Source of the DNA: Augochlora pura
Lineage: Eukaryota > Arthropoda > Insecta > Hymenoptera > Halictidae
Assembly: GCF_028453695.1 (NCBI RefSeq)
Contig: NC_135775.1
Coordinates: 6,526,046-6,590,045 of the forward strand
Direction: 5' to 3'
Length of the DNA stretch: 64,000 bases
Both the position numbers and the translations under genes were made by a program. The notes below the pieces were generated by a model. It did no database searches, was not told the DNA's origin, and saw only the letters and a program-made list of their open reading frames with translations. This document shows, one piece after another, positions 37,103-47,480 of the stretch. Within the stretch, counting starts at the first letter, position 1. Every line of letters begins with the position of its first letter.

Positions 37103-39589
37103 TACTCGTAATTGCGCGTAACCTTTCACCGGAGGAGAAATTAATTATCTCGTCACTCGCACTCTTTCTCACTTTCCTATTCTTCTTCATGGTCACACTG
37201 TTCTATGTCATAATATTTATGTTGTATCCGAAACTATGTTGTATTTACATTCCTCGTGACATAATCTTTGTCGTATTAGTCTTCTTTATCGCGGGCTAGT
37301 CTCCGGGGGTTCGTGAATGAAAAATCGCCCGGATGACAGGTTAACTGATAACTCTCGCACTCCGTTACGTCACAACGTCTGTGTTATGCTAGGTTTTTGA
37401 CAGAAGAGACTCATTATAGCGGTTCGTCCCATTCGAATCACTCCCGGCTCGTACTTTCATACTGTATATGAATGAATCGAGAGTAGACGTCTATTACTAG
37501 TTCCGGTTCTAAAAATCAATCTTTAGCATTGACTATATGTACTTTAATTTCTTTTTACACGAAGCCCGTACAGCCAAAATACACAAATAATTTCGAAGTT
37601 TAAAAAGAACATGAGAAATAGGCACAGTAAGTTAGAGTGCACAGCAAATTCGATGTCCTCGCAAGGACCAAGATTGTGTACCAAACTATTGTACCCAAAT
37701 AAATAAAGTCTGTTGGAAAGACACCCTCTTTAATTACGTCCGCGTTCGTTTCACCTGCTCCACTACGTTTAAGAGTCACCCGGTTAATTACTGTCATCGG
37801 CCCGCGCGATAACCATTGTTTACAGGGATTGTTTACAGGGATCTGCGGAATCAGTTTACCGATAATTGGTCACCGAAGGATAATCGGCACACGATCTCTC
37901 GGCCGCGGCGAGAACCATCGCGGAAACACGAGCGGAAGCGGACAAATTCTTTTGGAGCGAATTGCACTCACGTGTGTGTCATGATTGCCGCCGACAAACC
38001 TCGATGTCACGTTCGCAGGTTCGTCTCGTCCGATGATGAAGTGAACCACTGGACGACTGAGAGAGCAAGCGCCATAAAGATGAACGGAAGTTTTTTTAAG
38101 CGCGGGTGGAAAAGAGACCGGAGCAGAAAGAGAGAGGAAAGGTGCACGCTAACGAAGGTGGAGAAGGGAGAAGAAAGAGAGAGAGAGATAGAAGGGGCGG
38201 AAGAGATAGACGAAGGGCACGCGGCCGGCACACTGTTGGAAAAGCACGAGGAAGCCGCGGTATACGTTTACGAGAGACGATCCGCACGGAATTCTCGCGC
38301 GACGAAACGGAGGTGGCGTTCCTCAGACACCTCCTATGTGCTTCGCCCCTCCTGTTGCTCGGTGGCGCTTAAACGAAAGTGTAAGTTTACTTTAAGGTAG
38401 GTCGCGCCAAGAATACGCGCCTATCGCGCGACAGTTCCTTTCGTTTTGAACAGTTGCGGCGCAGAAAAGCTTACGACCGCGTGTTCGTTTTCAAAATCGC
38501 GAAGAATGATCAGAAATTCTTCCTCTGACCGAGCGCCGAAGTCCATTACTGCGGCGGTAATGAACTCTTTAGCGCGATTATGCTTTTAACTCGTCTGCCA
38601 CCGTTATTTTTAACATGTAATCGCGGTTGAACCTGCGCTTTCGTAATCGGTGATGCGTTCACCGAAAATCAAACTCTTCGAGGGAGCGCGTTATCTATGG
38701 CGATCGTATATTTCATTCGAAAATGTTGTACTTGTGGCTACATATTTGTTATTTCGTTGCAGATAAAATTCTGCTATCTTATGGAGTGATGTAATGTTAC
38801 GTTAACGTCAGTCAGCTGTAGCTCGAGGGAAAACGGAGTTCTGTGTGACCGGTTTGTGAATGCGTTAAGTGAAATTGACCGTTATCTTGTAACACGATTC
38901 TAGTCACAATACCCATCGTGAAGAAACAGATTTTGAGAATGTTGATGATAAGGAGAAACAGTGTTACCAGTGGTCTGTGAGGGATTAGAATATTATGCGC
39001 GCGCAAAAGAATATTGCGCAGTACGAAAGAGCAAACTCTGAATATTACTTATAGGTATAACAAAAATATTCTGGTAAATAAAGTTTAGTATGTAGGTACA
39101 TATTCTGTAAATGAAGTGCCTAAATTTACCTACTTGGGTCCAAAACCGTAGGATTAGCAAAATGATCATTAAACATTTAAGTATGATGTCGTAGAGCAAT
39201 TAGTCCAAGCAGCAATAACGCAGACTGGTTGACGTATTACAATGTTTTATTGCTAATAATTTACTGCGTATTCGTGACTTACATGCGGCGAAAATAATGG
39301 TCAAGAAGAACAAGATCAGTCGACGAAAGCCAGACAGAGATGGCGCATACGATCAGACCCCTCTCTGTCGAACACTAGTGCCACGTGGTGGGAACATGGG
39401 GAAATCACACACGTAAATAAATAAACAAGTCAACGCAAAGTTTCAGTAATAAAAATTCATAATTCCTCTTCAATTTCAATAAACGTTCACCTAATACATT
39501 TGTCCTTCTTTGTACCATAGCATGTAATATATACTTCACGTGTTTTCTGTTTTCTTTCTCATTTAACATATGCACAGGATTAAAGGGTC

Positions 39590-39830
39590 CATCTGACTGT
39601 ATTTGGGTTTGTGTGTTTTTGTGTACATGTACGTGTACGTAAGCGTATATCTGTTTTGTTTCTGTGTGGGTATATCAGTGTGTATGTGTCTGTTTTAAAA
39701 ACGCCTCATACACATATGTATGCCACTATTATGCACACATAACGAACCACACGCTCTTTTTCTCTCTCTTTCTCTCTTTGTAATGTATTCTCACCAGCTA
39801 AAAATCCCGTCTGTGCCAACATACATACAT
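39590..39830. repeat. GT-rich and CT-rich microsatellite tract
   Basis: Runs of GTGTGT/GTACGT (39,605-39,700) followed by CTCTTTTTCTCTCTCTTTCT at about 39,750-39,778; low-complexity DNA in the probable MCT-B 3' UTR. Confidence 0.7.
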
Positions 39831-40099
39831 ATGAAAAAAACATGCGCATGCGAAATGCCACATGAACACGCGCGTCGATAATTATCTCTATGCTCTCTAT
39901 ATTACATATAGTGTGTGTAACTGCAGGACTCGATACGACACGCGTGCACACGTACACGATTTCGGATGAGTAGCATGTGCATACACAGTATGTGTATACG
40001 CGTGTTTTTTCGTTATATTTGATTGAAAACCACAAGAAACACGGTTCTCCTGCACAACGATCATTAAGAATAAAAATAAGTGTGTCGTAATAGTTGTAC

Positions 40100-40170
40100 T
40101 AAGTAAATATAGTGTAATAGTAATAGTAGTGGTAATAGTGATAGCGGTAGTAGCGATGATAATAGCACTG
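40100..40170. repeat. Trinucleotide TAG/TAA-type microsatellite
   Basis: Interrupted run of AGTAATAGTAGTGGTAATAG followed by TGATAGCGGTAGTAGCGATG; three-base periodicity, not coding. Confidence 0.7.
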
Positions 40171-40507
40171 TTGGTATTCTTTTTTCTTATCGACAGCAAC
40201 GGTTAGGTTACTCCCTGTTTCCTTCTTTTCTGTTTCTTTTAACTCTTTACATTGCAAAACTGCGTATCGACAATTGATCATTGTAGCTGTTTACCGATAC
40301 TATCGTATGTACAATGAACATAGAGGTACAACCCCGTATGCCGTTTAACAAGATTTACAAGTACTCCTTTTCGTTTGCTTATACATATGTATTGTTTACT
40401 TGTGCGCATAAACATATAAATCTAGATCGGTACGATTTATATATTTATACGGATCATAGGCGTGTATGCGTAAACGTAAATAAACATTACCAAGTACGAT
40501 CAAACAC

Positions 40508-40548
40508 ATGTCTCTTCCCTTCTCTCTCTCCCTCTCTTTCTCTCTACG
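40508..40548. repeat. CT-rich microsatellite
   Basis: TCTCTCTCCCTCTCTTTCTC-type tract in the probable MCT-B 3' UTR. Confidence 0.7.
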
Positions 40549-40596
40549 TACTCGTGATAATCGGTAATTAATTGCAATAGTTACTCGAACGATGAA

Positions 40597-40740
40597 ACTG
40601 ACACCACAAACTACGCATCGAGCAACGTATATTAGTCGAGAATTAGTTTGTGTTAATTAATATACTCTCATTCTACGTATTCCCGACAGTCAATTCTGAT
40701 TAACTAAAAGAATTAATTTACACAAACTAGTTGGTGTCAG
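40597..40740. repeat. Imperfect inverted repeat in probable MCT-B 3' UTR
   Basis: Outer pairing CTGACACCA...AACTA (40,597-40,615) with TAGTTGGTGTCAG (40,727-40,740); inner pairing AATTAGTTTGTGTTAATTAAT (from about 40,641) with AGAATTAATTTACACAAACTAG (to about 40,730). Predicts a ~140-nt stem-loop. Confidence 0.55.
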
Positions 40741-41200
40741 AAAAGACGTCCTCATCTTCCCTTTCGCGCATCATCGATCAAATAAACGTTCTTCTAGTTT
40801 CATTTATTAATATATTAATTAGTCTCTACCTATCATTGTGTTAATTGTCTCATTAACCAATATATTAATACCGGGGGAGCCGAAACGGAATCTCCCCCGT
40901 TTAAACAGAAATCATTCTCTAGTTGTCTGATTTCGATAATTCGTTATACACTATTTTACAGTTGCCTACATATTTATTTACAATTCATTCCCGCGAAACA
41001 GCGAATTCATCTATCATGTATACGTAACTCTAATCCACATACTGTATCTGTTTTCATTTTCTCCCTCTCTCTCTCTTTCGCCTATATAATATATACATTT
41101 GTCGTGTATGCAAGAAAAATATCTCTTTGAATGTAATCAATTGGAATTGTATCTTTGGATTGCGACCAAAAATAGATTTAAGTAACAAGTATTCCGGTAT

Positions 41201-41545
41201 ATGTATACATATGTATATACGTGTATTTAAGTGGGTGAGTTTTGTCGATTAAGGATGGTCGATCGTGAAAGACATTGGCCGCGCTTAGAGCTCTACAAAG
41301 TTCGATTACCGATGCTTAAACGTAAGAAAACTCAGCAGTGAAACTCGACACACGCACAAAATAGAAAATGCTTCTTCGTTGTTCTCCATACCTAAATCGT
41401 ACATTAAAAAAATACATAAGCGAACTGGTGTCCTTAACAGTACTAACAGGAGAAGAGAGAAAAAGAGAGCCAGTCGAAAGTCGAAAGTCGAGTTAGGATT
41501 GACCATCCTTAATCAGAGTCGTGTATATACATAAATATACATACA
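41201..41545. repeat. Long-range inverted repeat in probable MCT-B 3' UTR
   Basis: A perfect 14-bp arm GATTAAGGATGGTC at 41,247-41,260 pairs with GACCATCCTTAATC at 41,501-41,514. Outer AT-rich segments (TATGTATATAC at about 41,210-41,220 and its near-complement at about 41,522-41,545) extend the stem. It encloses about 240 nt. Confidence 0.55.
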
Positions 41546-42043
41546 CGTGGGTATTTATTATTCATCACACGATATCCATGATGAGGATTAATATTTCTCC
41601 CGCGATATTACTCGATATGCAAGTGCAAAAGCCTTTTTTTCCAATTTTTCAATATTTTTTTATACTGATCGATTTATACTGATTGAATTAATAAATTCTT
41701 CTATCTATCACTCTACTATTGACATAGGCAAATGATCTCTCACCCGATGGTATTTTGTCTTACACCGTTTGTATACGCTTACGCTTATATAATATATGTT
41801 CATGTATACGTATTAGTATCATAAAAACAAAAATGAATGAAATACAATTTCAAAAATTCTAAGTACGCCGAGAAAATACCACCGGGCAGTACTCATTATT
41901 AATTTGTGCTTAATTCCGTTAAAATGTATAACGAAGAAGTACCTTTTTTCTTTTCTTTTGTCAGACCTTCTCGAAGCAGCAGCCCTATCACAGTGTGGCT
42001 CGGAGGTGAAGGCGATTTTCTCTCTCCTTTAAACGGACCAGAC

Positions 42044-42193
42044 TTATAAAACAGACTCTATTTGCTTAATTTCTTTCTCGGGTGGTTCTTGTGGTGACGG
42101 CGCAGTTTCCACGATCTCGGGGATATCGTCTTCATCCTCTTCTTCGACATCTTCGTCGATCGGAGTTAATGTATCTCCTGGCGGAGGAAGGGA
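42044..42193 (-). CDS. MCT-B exon 11 (acidic C-tail and stop)
   Basis: Acceptor ATTGTTCCAG|TCCC. Codes SLPPPGDTLTPIDEDVEEED, EDDIPEIVETAPSPQEPPEK, EIKQIESVL, then TAA at 42,044-42,046. Strongly acidic and Pro/Glu-rich cytosolic tail, ending with hydrophobic residues that could be a binding motif (inference). Confidence 0.92.
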   Translation of the reverse strand, partial: SLPPPGDTLTPIDEDVEEEDEDDIPEIVETAPSPQEPPEKEIKQIESVL

Positions 42194-45112
42194 CTGGAAC
42201 AATTATTCGTTTCGTTCAGTAACGCAACTGCTCCTTGCTTATCACTTTGAGAATTTCAAAAATTGTGGAGGCGATTTAGATGAAACGTTAATGTACATAC
42301 CTGCGGCTCTGTAAACCGTTTCATCGCTGGCGCCATGAAACTGGTAATAGTGCTTAAGAAGAAGAAGAATCCTGCCATGAAAAATGGGATACGGTAACTA
42401 TGTGTCGCGTCGTAAACGGCGCCTGCTAAAGGTGAACCAACGATAGCGGCAGCTCCTCTGAATAAAATTAGAAGGCCGAATGCATTCGTTAGCTTTTCCA
42501 ACCCCAACAGGTCTACCAGGATGATTGATGTCAAAGAAATGTATCCAGCTAAAATGGTAGCAAAATCAAAATAGTATTATCATTCAACTCCTACAATCAT
42601 TCAAAAGATACGTGTGAAAATACTTACATATAGCTATACCGAAGAAGATGCTCATGACAATGTAAGCTGCATAAGATTCACAAAATGGTGTAGCTGCTAC
42701 CGAGATCGTTGATATAATTAAACAAATATTATTCAACAGTAAAGAATCCACTTGCGGAAAATCCGCGATGAACCCACAAGCTACTCGACCCACAGTGTTC
42801 GTTATGCCGATAATGGACAGTAGAAACGATGCTGAATTCCTTTCAATTCCCTATAAATTATATAGTAAATGTAATTCACACGAATATTCGTATATTACGT
42901 AAAATTAGAAAGCAATGTTTAACTTACGTCTAACACTGCAGCATCTACTAAGTACACGAAGGGAACATAGAGGCCAGCCATACCGAATACATTACTGATA
43001 CCGATCAAAAGAAATACTGGATTCTTTAGTAGAGATACATCCATCATTGTACCCAAAGCCTCTTTAAATGAATCAGGCAATACCAAGCAAGGACATAGTG
43101 ACTCTAAAAAATTTTCCAGTATTATGGAAAGTTCATAGGTTATTGCAACTCTTTCCTTAATCAATTACTTACGCTGAGCAGCTTTCTCGACGTCGGTATC
43201 TTTAAGGTCACCACGGACAGACTTTGATAAAGAGATCACGCTTTGACGGTAATTTGCGAGCGATTTTTGGCTCTGGTACTCTGGTAAATTAACTACGCTT
43301 CCACTGTAAAAAATGTCCTTCCTGGACAGAGGTCGAATGATTTGCGGCTTTTCCTTTGGAATACTAGATTTGCTTGTCGTAAAAGTAATGCTCTCACCAT
43401 CCTGCAGAAGTTTAAAATCATTACAGAATAAAATCTATTTATTGAAGACATATAAAAAATAAATTAAAACGTACATCCACTTCTGCATTATTATTTCGCG
43501 AGCCCATTACACTGTTCGTTGAAAGTCTCAGGTGTAAACTTTTTCTAATATCGCCATTCGAATTCAACGTAGTTCTGGAGTTCTTAATCGCACTGAGACT
43601 CGGCTTGTACCTTTCGCCCGTACTGGTTTTGCGGATTCTATCAAAGAAGGGCACGGATCCATTCTTGGGTAAGCCTTGAACATGAGTTGTGAAAGCAGGC
43701 TGCGAAGCATTCCTAGGGATAACCGGCTTGAACTCGCTGTCAGACTTTTCCGAATCTTTGGTATCATCGATGTTTCTTTTGCTTCTCGACTTAGAGGAAA
43801 TAGTCTTCAAGTCCATGCTGCCGCTATTACTGGTCGCTCCGCTGGAGGAGTGCTCTTGTATTTTGACTTCCGATATAGTAGGGAGGGTTGGTACCGTTGG
43901 AACTGGTGTTAAAGGAGTTCCTTTAATATTATGAGTATTGAATGATATGCATCTTGAAACGATTTATTTGAAACAATTCTTAGATGAGTTCGATCGAGTT
44001 AATATTAGCGTGGTTGAGCTTACCAGGCACTAATTGATCTAGATTGAAACTGGAGTGAACGCCGGGATCAACGTTAATAGGCATCTTCATTCTTTTCTCC
44101 ATGGATCCGTCCGGCAGTTGGACCATGAAAAATGAGCCGGCGATACTACCACGCTCCATTTGGAATCTTTTTTCTTCCGCCATTCTTTGCAACAACGGCT
44201 TGACGGACGATGGTTTTGGATATTCTAATGGCCTCATAAGCGCACCAAACACCTACAATTTGTCGATCATTATTATACAATCATTTTTATTCGCCACTGA
44301 CTTCTTAAGAAGTTACTTACGGCACAGTTTAAAATAAGGCCAGCAAGAATTAAGTTTGCTCCTTTCCAACTATATGTTTCTAATAGCATTGTTGCAAGAG
44401 GTGCAAACGCGAATGTGCCAAACCCTGATCCACATACAGCAATGCCTGTAGCTAGAGATCGTTTGGTTTCGAAATAGTAACCCACGCAAACTACTGCTGG
44501 TAAATATATTAGACCAAATCCAATTCCTGGAAAAAGCATCGTTAAACAAAACATTCCAAGAATAAATTGTATCACACTATAGTTGAATGAAGCTTACACA
44601 CCTCCCATAACACCGTAAGTCAACATAAGCATATTTACACTGGATGAAAATGTTGAAAGTATAAATGCAGCTGCGCCTAAAAAACTTCCAGCCATACATA
44701 CTGCTCTGCAGCCATACTTATTTGTTAAAGCACTGACAACAGGTCCTGGAAAAGATTAAGACATTTTATGTAACTCGAAAGAAATTGCACTTTTAGAACA
44801 AAAATACTTACCAGCACTAAGGTACATGCCGGATAACAATGAACCAACCCATGCAGTCTTGCCTTTTCCTTCATCAAAATATGTAACAAACTCTCCCAGA
44901 AAAACACCAAATGTATAGGCAATACCATCCACTATCATGTTACACATGAAGGATGCAAATACCACGACCCAGCCATAACCACCGTCAGGTGGAGGTGGCA
45001 TGTCGTGATGTTCACATAGTGATCCCCCTTCATCGTCTGGAGATGTTTCATCGCCTGGTCCATCAGTACTTGTTAATCTTGCATGCTCTTCCACAGAGTA
45101 TTCGCTTTCCGT
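42044..45112 (-). CDS. MCT-B: SLC16-family monocarboxylate-type transporter, body exons 2-11
   Basis: Ten phase-compatible exons give 783 residues plus stop, read from the phase-0 acceptor at 45,112; an upstream exon supplies the initiator, or translation starts at the internal ATG at 44,999-45,001. Numbering from the first residue of exon 2: PPPPDGGYGW at 39-48 before TM1; GYYFETKRSLATGIAVCGSG at 164-183 (second SLC16 signature); an exceptionally long TM6-7 loop at about 227-546, rich in Ser, Pro and Lys; TM7-12 from about 547, with NTVGR at 595-599 in TM8; acidic C-tail with VEEEDEDD. Role: plasma-membrane organic-solute carrier by family; substrate unknown. It aligns with MCT-A through all TM regions and shares several intron positions, so the two are tandem duplicates. 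The ~320-residue loop is much longer than in typical vertebrate MCTs and looks like a regulatory or scaffold-binding segment (inference). Regulation: at least three candidate upstream first exons suggest multiple promoters. Confidence 0.94.
42301..42548 (-). CDS. MCT-B exon 10 (TM10-TM12)
   Basis: Acceptor CCATTTTAG|CTGG, donor CCGCAG|GTATGT, phase 0. Codes SGYISLTSIILVDLLGLEKL, TNAFGLLILFRGAAAIVGSP, LAGAVYDATHSYRIPFFMAG to MKRFTEPQ. Spans the position where MCT-A has an additional intron. Confidence 0.95.
42628..42850 (-). CDS. MCT-B exon 9 (TM8-TM10)
   Basis: Acceptor TTATAG|GGAATT, donor ATAT|GTAAGT, phase 1. Codes GIERNSASFLLSIIGITNTV, GRVACGFIADFPQVDSLLL, then TM9-10 to SIFFGIAI. Contains N-T-V-G-R, the position equivalent to the Asp/Arg pair of proton-coupled MCTs. 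Confidence 0.95.
42928..43103 (-). CDS. MCT-B exon 8 (TM7)
   Basis: Acceptor ATTTTTTAG|AGTC, donor TTAGAC|GTAAGT, phase 0. Codes QSLCPCLVLPDSFKEALG, TMMDVSLLKNPVFLLIGISN, then FVYLVDAAVLD. The donor is about five codons 3' of the equivalent MCT-A donor. Confidence 0.94.
43173..43401 (-). CDS. MCT-B exon 7 (loop with DIFYSGSV)
   Basis: Acceptor CTTCTGCAG|GATGG, donor CTCAGC|GTAAGT, phase 1. Codes DGESITFTTSKSS..., RPLSRKDIFYSGSVVNLPEY, QSQKSLANYRQSVISLSKSV. Contains the short motif shared with exon 7 of MCT-A. Confidence 0.92.
43475..43920 (-). CDS. MCT-B exon 6 (long Ser/Lys/Pro-rich loop)
   Basis: Acceptor ATATTAAAG|GAAC, donor GTGGAT|GTACGT, phase 0; 446 nt, the largest coding exon. Codes TPLTPVPTVPTLPTISEVK, a Ser/Gly stretch, a Lys/Arg/Asp/Ser block (SSKSRSKRNIDDTKDSEKSD) and RNASQPAFTTHVQGLPK. 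Low complexity and many potential phosphosites; no counterpart of this length in MCT-A. Confidence 0.9.
44024..44252 (-). CDS. MCT-B exon 5 (end of TM6 and start of central loop)
   Basis: Acceptor AAATTGTAG|GTG, donor CCTG|GTAAGC, phase 1. Starts VFGALMRPLEYPKP (matches VFGAMFRPLKP in MCT-A), then a polar loop with QRMAEEKRFQMERGSIAGSF and DPGVHSSFNLDQLVP. Confidence 0.93.
44321..44526 (-). CDS. MCT-B exon 4 (TM4-TM6, signature motif 2)
   Basis: Acceptor CTTTTTCCAG|GAATT, donor TGTGCC|GTAAGT, phase 0. Codes GIGFGLIYLPAVVCVG, YYFETKRSLATGIAVCGSG, then TM5-6 to LILAGLILNCA. Confidence 0.94.
44602..44745 (-). CDS. MCT-B exon 3 (TM2-TM3)
   Basis: Acceptor CTTTTCCAG|GACC, donor GGAG|GTGTGT, phase 1. 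Codes GPVVSALTNKYGCRAVCMAG to LTYGVMG. The donor lies exactly one codon 3' of the equivalent donor in MCT-A. Confidence 0.94.
44812..45112 (-). CDS. MCT-B exon 2 (N-terminus, signature motif 1, TM1)
   Basis: Acceptor with a run of T (TTTTTTTTACAG|ACGG), phase 0; donor GCTG|GTAAGT, phase 1. Codes TESEYSVEEHARLTST, an acidic segment, MPPPPDGGYGWVVVFASF, and ends SLLSGMYLSAG. The Met at 44,999-45,001 is a credible start for transcripts with a non-coding first exon. Confidence 0.94.
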
Positions 45113-46291
45113 CTGTAAAAAAAACACAGATTAACCTCTCTTTTATAGAAATATGTTTATTATTATCCTCCAATATTAGAGTATTATTTACTACACAAAA
45201 TAGTTTGAATTAATAGTTTTTCCCAGATACTGTTGCTTCTTAGCATTGATATTTGTGTTTGCCTTGAGTAAAGTAGTGGCAGTTCACCTTGAACAAGGCA
45301 AGAAAAAGTGTCCTTTTATGCAGGTGCATAAACACACAAACACATCATAGATCAGTGGACTCTCTAGGAGGAAACCAATTAATTGATTTCCAAGAATTCT
45401 TGAAGATTTCAACGAATCACGTGTGTACAAGCAAAGAAACTATGCATTCCTCCTCAATTTATTAATATATTTTGCGCAGTTAAACATAACGAGAATCTTC
45501 TAGCAGTATAAAATTAAGGAATAAAATGAATCGACGGAAAACCGTGTTTTGGAAGTTGCTTGTTCAGCGTAATACGAGACTGAACAACAACTCCATAGTA
45601 TAAGATGATCTCATAACGCAAACGCAAGCAACGGATATTATATGGCCATTGCGGCTTAGCCTCTTCCCTAAGGCTACGTTTATTTAGCGCAACATTCTGC
45701 ACAGAATCTGATAACGAGGAAACGATATACGCCGCATGGTTAAGTCGTATTTTTGTAACTGAAAAATTTCCGAGGCAATCGATTATAATAAATGTAGCAG
45801 AAAATTAATAATTCTCTTTACTCCTCGTTTGCAAAACACATCGCATTGAAAAGAAAGACTCGCGGCGTATTTGCAGACGTTTCGGATTAACGGAGGAGTC
45901 CGATCAATGACCTTAAGCGGCGACACATTAGCGAATTAACAAACATATCATGGGCAGAATGTGAAATGCATTCCAATCGAAATAAAACCTCCAATCAAAC
46001 AGAAATATTTTTGATTGATTGCAAGACAAACGAAATTGATTTTTATTGTAATTAAACGCTTTATGCTTGAATAGAAAATATAGATTTATCAAAACTATAC
46101 TATCGTTCTTATACTTCTGCACGCGTTCATATATTATATTCACGTTTGACATAATTCCATTTTAACACATAGACATGTGTTAAATACATAAGCAAACATA
46201 GCCAGGTCACGATGTACAAAAAAAAATAGCTTTTGCACTAATTTTCTTCATAAAGTATTTTGTAATTCAACCATTTAAACTGCTAACCAGG

Positions 46292-46313
46292 AATGACGAA
46301 TTATCTCGTCATT
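46292..46313. repeat. Dispersed palindrome copy (AATGACGA...TCGTCATT)
   Basis: Perfect 8-bp arms around ATTATC. The left flank (CTGCTAACCAGG) resembles the flank of the 36,979 copy (CTGTTCACTGGTAAGG), which suggests a dispersed family rather than chance. Confidence 0.5.
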
Positions 46314-47049
46314 AACAAAATGCTTTTCTAACGCGAACTACAGATTAACACAACCCCAAATTTCCTAGATTATATACGAATATCAAAAACAAACATATTC
46401 GTTTCTCATTATCACCGTTTTACGATGTTGTTCACTTTTATTGGTGGAATCCAGATTCGCTGACTCTAGCAGTAAAATCGAAAGAATTGCAAACTGCAAT
46501 GGGCAAAAAATAATCGTAAGGTATTTCTGTTTTTAAATTGCAAATATTTCACTGTAAACGTGCATTCGTTTATATTTCTTTATGGTTGTGGTTGTCTTTT
46601 GAGTCGTAAAGTATGAAGTTGAAAAATAAACATTTCCGTGGTGGATACAAGTTTCATCGGATTACAGAAAAGAAATCTCGTAGAAAATTACTATTCACAC
46701 AGAAGACTAAACATTTCTCAAAACGGATATCGAAAGTGTTATCTTACAAAACACCGAGTTTATGGTGCAGAAAGTAAATTATACACACGATTGAGGTAAT
46801 TTTGTAAAAATTGTTACGTTGCGTTAAATTGAACTCCAGGTTTTGATTTATTTCGTGTAGGGCAAAAATGAAACTTCTTTTTTATTTATCACCTTTGTTC
46901 GTACAGAAACAATATCTAGCATTGCAAAATTGTTCTGAAGATGCGAGATATCTCCTACATGCCAACGGAGGGGTTAAACCATTCGTTTATTAATCGAAGA
47001 GATTCTACTTTCGTCTACGATGTTAAATCAGACACAAATGATGACATAC

Positions 47050-47480
47050 TTGCATTCACAACGAGCCTGACGAGCGAACTCGTCCGTCGCTTTTGGGGAA
47101 CAAGCTCCCGGTAAACAGGTTAAAAGTGATTCACTGTGTATTTGAATATCCTGGCCGACAGTGACTTGGCCGAATGGTAGGAAGGTCAACGCGATCAGCT
47201 GATCCGCTGTCATTAGAATCGGTAAGGTGTGCGCCACCTAACGTGAAGGCGAAAGAACCTCGACCAGATGTATTGTTTTCGACCTTGTTTTCCGTGGCGG
47301 TCGGCGTCGTATTCGCAACGGATGCAAATCGCGAACAAAGGTGACGCAGTGTTGCACGAAGTGTACTGCTACTGGGAGAGCGAAAGAAAGAGGGAGATAG
47401 ATCGTAAGAGACAAAGGAGGAGATCGAGCAAGAAACCGAGATGAATATAGGCACGCAGAGAGAGAGAAGTGTGTGCACAC
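47050..47480 (-). other. Candidate non-coding first exon or promoter of MCT-B
   Basis: Minus-strand donor GCAA|GTATGT at 47,050 at the downstream edge of a CpG-rich stretch. The frame from the ATG at 47,213 reaches this donor in phase 2, which would hit a stop soon inside exon 2; if transcribed it is therefore more likely 5' UTR, with translation starting at the internal MPPPPDGGYGW methionine of exon 2. The upstream boundary is a guess. Confidence 0.3.

Larger units (their letters stand above)
13700..39200. other. Long non-coding interval between the two transporter genes
   Basis: No coding exon is supported. It should hold the promoter(s) and 5' UTR exons of MCT-A. CpG-rich stretches occur near 17.9-18.4, 19.6-20.2, 33.5-34.3, 35.2-35.6, 36.5-37.1 and 37.8-38.4 kb. 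Repeats in this block are listed separately. Long open frames in the GC-rich parts (24.4-24.9, 28.3-28.9, 33.4-33.9, 37.8-38.4 kb) lack splice context and compositional signs of protein. Confidence 0.5.
39230..42043 (-). other. Probable long 3' UTR of MCT-B
   Basis: No coding exon can be supported here. The block follows the MCT-B stop directly, is AT-rich, holds CA/GT, CT and TAG-type microsatellites, and contains long paired segments (40,597-40,740 and 41,201-41,545). A minus-strand AATAAA (plus-strand tttatt, 39,246-39,251) near its distal edge could be a poly(A) signal. The extent is inference. Confidence 0.4.

Noticed and set aside
37814..37842. Direct repeat ATTGTTTACAGGG twice
   Set aside because: Only a two-copy 14-bp slip duplication; no further structure.
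37816..38400. 194-codon plus-strand frame
   Set aside because: Much of it is an AGAGAG-rich low-complexity stretch translated as Glu/Arg; the opposite strand is open too. No family features.
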